Shown: piece by piece, positions 56,001 to 64,000 of the stretch
How the letters are laid out: every line of letters begins with the position of its first letter
Numbering within the stretch: position 1 is the stretch's first letter
Assembly (NCBI RefSeq): GCF_028858725.1
Contig: NC_084774.1
Span: forward strand, 1,576,001-1,640,000
Reading direction: 5' to 3'
DNA: 64,000 bases
Source: Colius striatus
Taxonomy: Eukaryota > Chordata > Aves > Coliiformes > Coliidae
The notes under the pieces: model-generated
The model's input: only the letters and a program-made list of their open reading frames with translations
The model's database searches: none
Told to the model about the DNA's origin: nothing
Translations under genes and position numbers: made by a program

Positions 56001-57521
56001 TTGCTGTCACCTCCTGATATTTTGCACCCTTAATTCAGCCCCTTTGCAGTGATGTCACTGCAGCTGGCACTGCAGCACACAACCACAGTTTTCTGTAGGC
56101 TTTCCACCTTCCCGAGCACAAAGGGCTCCTGGGGCTGAGCAGCAGCCACCATGAAAGAAGCTGTGGGAAAGGGCTCCATTTACCCAGAGGGAAATGAGGC
56201 AGGAGGCTGCAGGAAGCAACAAGAGGTGCTCTGTTCAGCTGGAGACATGCTGCAGAGACAGATTCTGTCTCTGCCACAAAACTCCTGTATGATGACAGCC
56301 CAGACTTTGCTGCCAAGTGATCCCAGTCGCACTCCTTACCATCTAGATGCCTACCTTGGTGCTCCAAGGTAAGACTTCGAAAGTATCCACTGCTGCAAGG
56401 GAATTTTTGGGAGCTTTATTTTGAAACTAGGAAGCATGAAGTGCCATACACTGTGGAGTAGAGACCTCAGGCTCATCAAATGCATTCGTGCCTTTGACCA
56501 TCACTCTGTGCCACTGAATTCCACCACAAACCTGCAAATTATTTTATGTGCATAACAACCTGGCATCATTTTCCCAAAGAGCTGTCTTTAACATAAATGT
56601 AGGTTCCTTCATGGATTCAGATGAAAGGGTAGTGGTAGTGAGCTGGGGGTCGATTTCTTCTCTCCAGTAAGGAATGATAAGACAAGAGGTCTCAAGTTGC
56701 CCCGGAGGAGGTTGCAATTGGAGCTGAGGCAGAACTGTTTCCCTGAGAGGGGTGTCAGCCCTGTGCCAGGCTGCCCAGGGAGCTGGGGCAGTGCCCAGCC
56801 CTGGAGGGATCCCAAAGCCCTGGAGCTGAGGTGCTGAGGGCTGTGGGTCAGTGCTGGGCTGGGCAGGGTGAGGCAGGGCTGGGACTGCAGCAGCTTCAAG
56901 GGCTTTAACAACCAAATGATTCTGTGACTCTCTATGAGGTGAATACCACCAAAAAGCCTTGATTCAGCTGCACCTCCGTCTCCAGAAGAAACACCTGAAT
57001 CATGTTGGTAATGATCCGTGGGGCCACAGACTGAAGCAGGAACGTAGCTGGGTGCTGGCGCAGTCAGGGCAGGGTGAAAGGGGCTCCATCGGTGCTCTGA
57101 ACCCCAGACTCGGCGCCAGAGTTTGCCAGCGTCCCATCTGCCGGACGTCCGTGACACAACCCGCCTGTGCCAGTGCAAATGGCACCCAGCGGCCGAATCG
57201 CCGGCCTCGTGCCTGCCGTCCCGTGTCCCTCCCGTCCCCTCGCCGCGGACACTCTTCCCTCGGGAGCAACCGCACGCAGCCTGCGGTAGGGCCCAGGAGA
57301 AGACAGGCCCGGGGCCGGGTCCCCGCCCGCCTGCAGCCGCGCTCCGGGCCCGCGGGGCTCCCCGGCCCTTCGGCCGCTCGCCGGGCCTCACCTCGCTTCC
57401 AGGCGTTTAGAGGGGACGACACCTCCACGCGCTCGGAGATGAAGGCGGCGAGGCTGGAGCGGTAGAGCACGGCGCGGACCGTGACGGCCGCCAGCACCAC
57501 CAGCACCAGGGGAGCCGCCAT
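44037..57521 (-). CDS. PIGU: PIGU, GPI transamidase subunit (complete, 12 exons)
   Basis: PIG-U is a multi-pass ER membrane subunit of the GPI transamidase, which swaps a C-terminal signal for a GPI anchor. It is thought to help recognise the lipid anchor. Exons in transcript order: 57521-57392, 55497-55433, 54093-54034, 53078-53016, 51511-51402, 50065-49965, 49239-49142, 47339-47185, 46747-46604, 46311-46187, 44874-44732 and 44150-44037 (stop TAA). All phases agree and all introns are GT-AG. The product is 435 aa, the same length as human. It starts [19 protein letters not shown] and ends TEAMLVLK. Landmarks are [36 protein letters not shown], the [17 protein letters not shown] helix, [20 protein letters not shown] and [14 protein letters not shown]. 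Hydrophobic segments recur throughout. Confidence 0.97.
45062..45410 (-). mobile_element. CR1-like LINE 3' fragment
   Basis: GGAATCACAGCCTCATCCAC, 'CTCTGGGCAGCCTGTGCCAG' and 'CTCCAGGCTGAACCACCCC' follow the reversed CR1 order. It lies between PIGU exons 10 and 11, in the sense orientation of PIGU. Confidence 0.75.
46445..46540 (+). mobile_element. Short CR1 LINE internal fragment
   Basis: CTGAACTGGGGAAGGGGCTG and 'GGGGTGTTCAGCCTGGAGGA' match the middle block of the CR1 copies at 11525 and 16340. It is antisense to PIGU and ends about 65 bp from exon 46604-46747. Confidence 0.75.
48195..48556 (+). mobile_element. CR1 LINE 3' fragment
   Basis: This is the same subfamily and block order as 11525-12188, through 'GCCAGGCTGCCCAGGGAGCT' to a terminal AGGATTCTGACTCT. 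It is antisense to PIGU, in the intron between exons 49142-49239 and 47185-47339. Confidence 0.88.
54900..54963 (+). repeat. Two-copy 32-bp tandem duplication
   Basis: GAGGTGTTTTCARGATGAGG plus 12 further bases occurs twice head to tail, with a single internal difference. It is intronic in PIGU, with no sign of function. Confidence 0.8.
55218..55285 (+). mobile_element. CR1 LINE 3' terminus
   Basis: GGGGTTGGATCAGATGATCT followed by CAACCCTTAAGATTCTGTGA is a classic CR1 3' end, about 68 bp long. It is antisense to PIGU. Confidence 0.8.
56625..56940 (+). mobile_element. CR1 LINE 3' fragment
   Basis: CR1 of the 11525-type subfamily. It contains GAGAGGGGTGTCAGCCCTGT and 'CAGCCCTGGAGGGATCCCAA' and ends at TGATTCTGTGACTC. 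It lies in PIGU intron 1, antisense. Confidence 0.88.
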
Positions 57522-57740
57522 CCTCGCGGGCGGGCGCGCGGCGGTAGTTCCCAGGCGGCGCCCGGCAACGCGGCGCCAATGCCGCTGCCCGCCCAGAGAG
57601 ACTACATGTACCAGCAGCCCCCGCGCGCCGCGTCCCGGCAGCGCCCGGGCGCTACGGGCAGCGCGGCGGGCCAAACTGTACCGGAGCGCGAACGCTGCCA
57701 GGCTCTGGGCCACTTGGCGATGGCAGGAGCGGCCGGGCCC
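57522..57740 (-). promoter_or_regulatory. PIGU: PIGU CpG-island promoter
   Basis: The CpG-rich island spans about 57100-57730 and contains exon 1. A CCAAT box lies at 57576-57580. ACTACATGTACCAGCAG at 57601-57617 is a near match to the ACTAYRNNNCCCR promoter motif bound by ZNF143. A second partial site (GTAGTTCCCAG) lies near 57544. No TATA box is seen. Confidence 0.5.
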
Positions 57741-58530
57741 GGCTGGGGACACGGGACAGACAGCCCGGGACAGACATCCCAGGTCCGGCTGGGGACACGG
57801 GACAGACAGCCCAGGACAGACACCCCAGGCCCGTCTGGGGACACGGGACAGACAGCCCGGGACAGACACCCGGGACAGGCCGGGACAGACCCCAGGCCCG
57901 GCTGGGGACACGGGACAGACAGCCCGGGACAGACACCCCAGGCCCGGCTGGGGACACGGGACAGACAGCCCGGGACAGACACCCCAGGCCCGGCTGGGGA
58001 CACGGGACAGACGCGCCTGGATAGCCTGGGACAGACACCCCGGGGCTAGGCCGGGGACACAGGACAGACACCCGGGACAGACACCCCAGGCCTGGCTGGG
58101 GACACGGGACAGACAGCCCGGGACACACAGCCCGGGACAGACACCCCAGGCCTGGCTGGAGACACGGGACAGACGCCCCGGGGCTCGGCTGGGGACACGG
58201 GACAGACAGCCCAGGACAGACGCCCCGGGGCTCGGCCAGGGACATGGGACAGACAGCCCGGGACAGACACCCCAGGCCTGGTTGGGGACACGGGACAGAC
58301 AGCCCGGGACAGGCCGGGACAGACAGCCCAGGACAGACACCCGGGATAGGCCGGGACAGACAGCCCAGGCCCGGCTGGGGACACGGGACAGACAGCCCGG
58401 GACAGACACTCCAGGCCCGGCTGGGGACACGGGACAGACAGCCCGGGACAGACACTCCAGGCCCGGCTGGGGACATGGGACAGACAGCCCGGGACAACCC
58501 GGGACAGACAGCCCAGGCTCGGCCGGGGCC
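57741..58530. repeat. 46-bp minisatellite upstream of PIGU
   Basis: About fifteen copies of a GC-rich unit containing GGGACACGGGACAGACAG, with exact 46-bp spacing early on (starts at 57741, 57787, 57833). Later units vary, with partial or inserted half-units. Because 46 is not a multiple of three and stops are rare, long frames open on both strands (up to 555 codons on the minus strand, running through PIGU exon 1). These are not proteins. Confidence 0.95.
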
Positions 58531-61500
58531 AGCTGGGACGGATGGTGCCGAATTAGTACTAAGTCATCGAAAATCGGTAAGAACATCGGTATCAGGGGAA
58601 AGGTGTCGGGGGCAAATGGCGACCACTGACCCACAGCCCACCCGCCCAGCTCAGGCCCCAGCCCCACAGCAGCGCAGTCATTTCCACGCCCACCCAGCCA
58701 CTAGATAGAACAGCAGCATCTGTGCGTTCGTGTACCAAACGTGCTGATGGGTTGAGTGCAAATACAGCCCAGGAGGTGCTGGTGAGGTGCTGCCTTTGTG
58801 TGTTACCCCCAGCACCCGCAGCTGCCATCAGACACCTCTGTGTGTGTGTGTGTGTGTGTGGCTGTACACTGGGTGAATGACCCCACTTTGGGGATAACAG
58901 CCTCGCACAGTTTCAGCAGGCTCTTGGCAAGCTGAGCTTGTCAGCCTGAGTGGTTCCAACAGGACCAGCAGCCTCCAGAGCTTATGAGTTCTTGGGAGGC
59001 TTTCACACAGCACCTTCCCAGCAAGTGCTCTGCTGCTGTTTGCCCATAACTCTTTCTCCATCACATCCTATACAGCCCCCTCACAGAACTGTTCCCAAAG
59101 CAGCCTCTCGAGCAATTCCTCTGGAGCAGAGACAAGTCAAAGGAAAACCCTGTGGTCTCTTGAAGAGCTTGGGAGAAAGGACCCATTCCATGTGCTATAT
59201 GAAGGCAACACTTATTTTCATGTAAGTAATGGAAAGCATTTGCTGGCTGACTTTACTAGGACTGCCATTTAAAAGAGCTGGATAGTGTCCAAGTCACAAC
59301 ATTGCCGTTGGATTGATGCAGCTTCAGAGCCATAGTGTGGACTTGCACCCACCTGTGGAAATGGAGAGAGGCTGAACGCTGCTGGGATGTGGCTCCCTAA
59401 AGGCCCAGGTGCCACAGCATATGCTCTCCCCAGGACTGGAGAGACTGGTGGATTAAGATGTCAAGTCACAGACACTTTCTGGACCAAGACCGTAGCTACT
59501 TCAAACAGCATGGATCCCTTCATGCTTCACAACCTGCTTCACATTGGCCAAGGAGTGTTTCCTACTGTGCTCACTCCTTTGCTGGGGTGAGGCAGTGTAT
59601 CTGCTCAGCTGCTTTGCAGGGCTTTCCTCAAATGTGCTCCTGGCTGCTGCCACAGGACAACAAACCTGGTCCTGAAGCAGTAACGGGAGCTTTAGTGTTC
59701 AGTCTGTCGTATGACAACTGCTGCTCTCGGGCTGCTGCACTGAAGGCACTGATGTGGTGGTAAAAGTGGTTTTCCGTCAGCATGGGCACTGGCTAGCCGT
59801 GGGATGTGGTGGCCCCAGGTTTGGCATATCCTCTGATTAACCAGAGTAGATTTGTTCAAGTTAATTTATTTGTGCAGACATCTGTAAATCAGAAGCCAGA
59901 AGTGCTGATTCTTCTCTTTGGCAGCTGGTAACAGCGCTCTCTTCAGTTTTCTGATCAAAAGTGCTTCTTTTCCCAGCGATGGTTGTGCTCCAAGTGACAG
60001 TTCTGAGCCAATGTCATTGACAGCACTGAGAGTGTGGCTTTGTTGGGTAACTGGAATGGAGTTGTGTGGTTAGTTGTGTGCTCCAAGATGCTGTTTTTGG
60101 CAGTCTGATCAGTGCCATATGCTCTCCAGCACCATCTGATTCAGGACAGGGAATTGGAAGCCCTGGGGAAGTTCAGACAATGTCCAAGGGCACAGATGTG
60201 AAATCATACCACTGCAGTTGTTCAACTGGAATGCAAAAGCCAACTGAAAAGAAAGGTCAAGAGAGTAACTCATGGCAAATGCAGCAGTTCTGTCTGGAGC
60301 ATAGGTTTGCCCAAATGTTTCTTCACCAGGAGATCCTGGGGCGAGCAAATGAGTGAAGTTTGTAAGTCGAGTTCACATGTCCATCCCCCTCACAGCATCT
60401 TAAGGCAGGTTAAGCACTGGAGCCTTGGCATCTGTCTATAGACTGACACTAATCTGGGGGCCTAGGCCTGGCTTTAAGGAGCTATGATAAGCACACACAC
60501 ACTGCCTGGAGCAGCCCTTTGTCTGGCAGTAACGTTTGAACCCACTTTCAGCCAAATGGGACACAGGGACTGGCCTCTAAAAACCTTGGGGCTCCCACAA
60601 GCTTGGTGAAAATCAGGGAGAGGTTAAAGAGGCTTGAACTGGTGTGGGTTTGGGAAAGGCAGCAGTTTGAGGTGACCTGGTGTGTACTGTGCAGCCAAGC
60701 AGTACTGGGTGGCTCAAAGCCAGCACAGCACAGCTGGCCACGTTCCCAGGCAGCAGCCAAGGGGCAGGGAGCGATGGTGGAGGCAAGAACAGAGAAGAGG
60801 TCTCAGGGACTACCAGAGACTGGTGCTGAGTGTCAGAGACTTGGAGCAAGGAGCTGTAGGGATACAGGCAACTCTGAGAAATTAAGAGCTTGCTTGGTTC
60901 ACGTGGCAACTCATTTTCTTTCAGCAGAGGCATAAACACCATCTCCTGTGTCCCGTGTTTGCCCCAAACTGATGGCAGCTTTTGCAGCACCAAAGGTTTT
61001 ACGAGCTGTCCTTTCTTCCTGAAATCCCTTGCTGTGCAAGAGAGCTGGTACTAACACACACAGAGGGCCTGGTGTCCTGGAGCAGTCTGAGCACCTGCAG
61101 TTTCTCCTCCCATGGTACCACCAGCAGCACTGCACTGGGATGTGTAGGGCTTGGTGGTCCACACAGGCAAATGCAACCCTGAAGGGCTTTCCTCTCATTG
61201 CCTCCCCTAGGCCTCTGGGTTTTGTTGCCTAACAAAAAACAGCTGAGCTGTAACAGGAGCCAAGAAGGGCTGGTGTGGAAGCAGCTTTGCTGCATTGGTT
61301 GCATCGCTGCGTGGGGCGCCCACGCTGATGGCACAGGGGAGGGATCCGGCCTCGAGATGTTGCATCACAGAACTTCCACAGAACACACTGGTTTGGACTC
61401 AGCCAGTTCAGGTGTGATTCATCTTCATTCCTGCAAACAGATGCTGGTTTGGGCACTTTCTGTGTGCCCCGATGGAATTGCACAATGGTGCCATTTTTCT

Positions 61501-62612
61501 GGGTAAACAAGCCACTCCTTTTCTGTACAAAATAGGTGATCTGGTTCCTTAGGCAGCCTGCAGCCCTTCCCTCAGCCCTCCCAGCCTAATACAATCTTTC
61601 TGCACCTGGGAGACCACAACTACATGCATTATTCTAACTGACAGCTCATCAGGGCCCTGTGCAATGGGTGCTCATAGCTCAGAGATGCTTCCTCTTCCTG
61701 TGGGATCTATTCCACCCCATCCCTACAGCCCAGGGGGCTCATTTTCATCCACCATTTGTTTTGGTCAAGCTGTCATGTTTTATTTCCTCACCAGTGCTAC
61801 ACTCTGATCTCTTCTTCTGCCTTTCCTCCAACAGACCTTACACAGCCACAGTTGTGGTGTTATTGCTGTGATGTTCTGAACATTAGTGCTCCTCAGTGGC
61901 TCTGGCTTTGATGTGAACTCCACCTTTCTGTTCTCTGTCTTACACACCACGATCATTTAGTGATAAAACACTTGAGTCACTTTGCCTCCTCTTTTCCAAG
62001 TTATCTCCTGTCAGAGTTTATTGGTCAGAACTCCCATCAGCCTCTGGTTTTGCCAGTGGAAGAATACCCCCCTCCCAGTTTGTGTGGGCTACGGGAGTCC
62101 TCGTTGCTCCTTTCCTTTGGCATTCTTGGGCCAGAACTGCTCTTGATCCAGGGGTACTGCTGTTTTTATAGATCACTGGGAGAAGGGTGCCTGCCCTACT
62201 ACCTTGGGTTTACTACCTTGGAACAGAAGAGATTTTCCTAGCAGGCTGGAATAGCAGTAGTGCAAGTTTACTGCAGTACTCCAGTGTTTCTGCTGCTGAC
62301 TGACAGGAGACAGCACGAGCTTTACAGTCTCTTATGGAGGTTTACAGTGGTCTGTGTGAAAAGTGGAGCCCGAGTGATCTGCTGTTCCCTGGCTTCATAT
62401 GTCAGGAACTTCCTTTTCATGACAGACAGATCTCTGTAAGAAAAGAGCTCAGCCTCTCTCAGCCCTCAGGTTGTGTTTCTGGTGCTGCTTCGAACATTTT
62501 CCAGAACGAGTTTTAAATGGCAACATTAAATGAATCCCCAAGAGGAAAGCTGTAATTGCTGCCAGCTGACTGGGGCCAGCTAATCAGCTCTGGAAGCCCA
62601 TCTTCTACATGA
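58531..62612. other. Intergenic DNA upstream of PIGU, no gene recognised
   Basis: No exon, RNA or named repeat was found in about 4 kb on either strand, apart from a (TG)n run at 58839-58860. Short open frames lack splice-supported partners and homology. Confidence 0.45.
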
Positions 62613-62617
62613 GGGAG

Positions 62618-63596
62618 TGTCCTGGTATAGGCCCATCAGGGAACAAAAGACCATGAGTAGCCTCAAGTACCAACGACCTGAGGAATGCCAAAGGGCAGGG
62701 AGAGCTGAATTGCTGCTTAAGGTCCAGGACAAAACAGAGCAGGGGACTGGGCTTGGGGAAGGAAACAGAAAATAACTTAATGCAACATCAACTAAAACAT
62801 AACCTTAAACCCCAAAGCATTACCAAAATAAACCAACACAGAGTGGTACAGCAATGAAGAGTCCGACCAGCCCTTTTATGTTCACCTTCTCCCCACCGCT
62901 CCCCTCTGCCCAGGCTCAGAGCCCTGACCCGGGGGTTTTTACCTCCTCCCCTGAACGGCGCAGGGGGGCAGGGAGTGGGGGTTTCAGTCAGTCTATTCCC
63001 CATGGCTTCTGCCCTTTGTCCCTCCTCAGGGCAGGTGGCTCCACACCAGTCCTCCCTGCCGGGTGAGGGCCGTGGGGTCCCTCACACACACACAGCCCTG
63101 CCCAGGCTGCTACACGCATTGATCCCACAGGCTGCAGCTCCTCTCTGCCTCTCTGTGGGGCTGCTCTGGGCCCGCAGGCTCCAGCACGGCCTGTGCCATG
63201 GCCCCTCCTCACACAGTCTCTGCCCGGCCGGACGCCCTCACACGGAGCTGCTGGTGGCTCTCAGCCCTGCCACGGCCCTGCAGGGCTTGCAGGGGCACAG
63301 CTGCCTTCTCACCACGGCTTGCAGAGGGGTCTCTGGCCTGGTGCCCCTCCTTCCTTCCTCCTTCTCTGGCTGTGGGGTGTGTGTGGTCGCCTCCATCTTG
63401 TATCACTCTCACACCTCCTGCCAGCACTTCCAATTCCCGTCCCTAAATAGTGCTGGCAGAGGCGCCAGGTTGGCCCAGCCAGGGGTGGGTCTGAACCCAG
63501 GAGCTGGGGGAGAGTCCACAAACTCTTTATGGGGTCTTCACTGCAAGCTGCTCCCGCTGTTACCAAGCAGAAGCTGCTCCTTGCTAAACCATGACA
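62618..63596 (-). mobile_element. Solo ERVL-like LTR with 5-bp target duplication
   Basis: This is a complete 979-bp element with TG...CA ends: the plus strand starts TGTCCTGGTATAGG and ends AACCATGACA. It is flanked by the identical 5-mer GGGAG at 62613-62617 and 63597-63601. Minus-strand features follow the avian ERVL-like LTR layout, including a GGCAGAAGCCATGGGGAATA segment and GGGGAGGAGGTAAAAAC. No internal retroviral genes lie on either side, so it is a solo LTR left by recombination. The frames within it (for example 62975-63625) are not host genes. Confidence 0.85.
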
Positions 63597-63601
63597 GGGA
63601 G

Positions 63602-64000
63602 AGAAGGGCTTGTCCAGAGGGCTGAACACTTACCTCAGATACCTCTCCCACGTGGGGAAGGGCCAAGCTGAGTACATCAACCCAACACCAAAACTCTGGA
63701 CAGCTGGTGTTAGGTGAGATGGCTCTAAAGGGTCTGACCAAGAGCACAGCTCAGGTATTGGGCATGGCCATGCCCACCTTAGACCCTGGGCTGTCTCATC
63801 GGCTGACGTTGGCTGGGGCTGGGGCTGCCGTGCCTGGGCCTGTGCCCAGCTCCCAGCCACAGCAGCTGGGGAGGTGCCTGCCTGCCGTCCCTTCCTGGGC
63901 TGCAGTGATGGTTGCTCATGTCACACTTGGAAAGGTCTGGTTGTTGGCTTCGCTGCTCATCCTGTCACTGCCTGGCAGAGCCATCTGCTTGGCACCTCTC
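63602..64000. other. Right-edge intergenic DNA
   Basis: About 400 bases follow the solo LTR. I see no exon, RNA or repeat here. Confidence 0.4.

Noticed and set aside
57741-58530. Regular repeat array as a CRISPR
   Set aside because: There are no unique spacers between repeats, units are head-to-tail and variable, and the host is a vertebrate.
57000-58667. Very long open frames over the PIGU promoter (555 codons minus, 382 codons plus)
   Set aside because: They arise from a stop-poor 46-bp repeat, read through PIGU intron 1 and exon 1, and are open on both strands at once. Composition is that of the repeat.
58531-62612. A gene divergent from PIGU (for example the human neighbour TP53INP2)
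   Set aside because: I looked for it in the translated frames and saw no matching exon.
62975-63625. 216-codon plus-strand frame
   Set aside because: It lies wholly inside the solo LTR, antisense to it.

Overview
This window is vertebrate nuclear DNA, almost certainly from a bird. It holds intron-split genes with GT-AG junctions, CpG-island promoters, about seventeen fragments of CR1 LINEs (the dominant avian retrotransposon) and LTRs of an avian ERVL-like family. The species cannot be named from sequence alone. All gene calls were made by reading translated exons and checking splice sites and reading phase by eye; no database search was run.

Layout. (1) 1-12871, plus strand: the 3' half of RBL1 (p107), nine exons giving the last 471 residues (cyclin-binding spacer and pocket B), with a 3' UTR to about 14.9 kb. 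Its introns hold an ERVL-like LTR cut by the left edge, several CR1 fragments and a decayed retroviral env plus 3' LTR. (2) 17293-38485, plus strand: a complete 16-exon SAMHD1 (615 aa, HD-domain dNTP triphosphohydrolase) behind a GC-rich promoter with tandem repeats. One intron uses a GC donor, and another contains a strong 166-bp inverted repeat. (3) 41930-42374, minus strand: two in-frame exons of a TLDc-domain gene, best matched to TLDC2. Its 5' exons cannot be found in the short interval before the next gene. (4) 44037-57521, minus strand: a complete 12-exon PIGU (435 aa, GPI transamidase subunit), with a CpG promoter and a 46-bp minisatellite just upstream. (5) 58.5-64 kb: intergenic DNA with no recognised gene and one solo ERVL-like LTR flanked by a perfect 5-bp target-site duplication.

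RBL1, SAMHD1 and TLDC2 keep the neighbour order and orientation known from human 20q11.23. PIGU lies elsewhere on human chromosome 20, so the TLDC2-PIGU junction is a rearrangement relative to human, or an assembly join. The genes do not form one pathway: RBL1 represses E2F targets, SAMHD1 lowers dNTP pools and restricts viruses, and PIGU attaches GPI anchors in the ER. RBL1 and SAMHD1 are both CDK/cyclin-linked, and both carry visible cyclin-docking RxL motifs. I see no novel multi-gene system. The best leads are the intron-11 hairpin, the orphan TLDC2 exons beside an (AAGGG)n tract, and the promoter-proximal tandem repeats.
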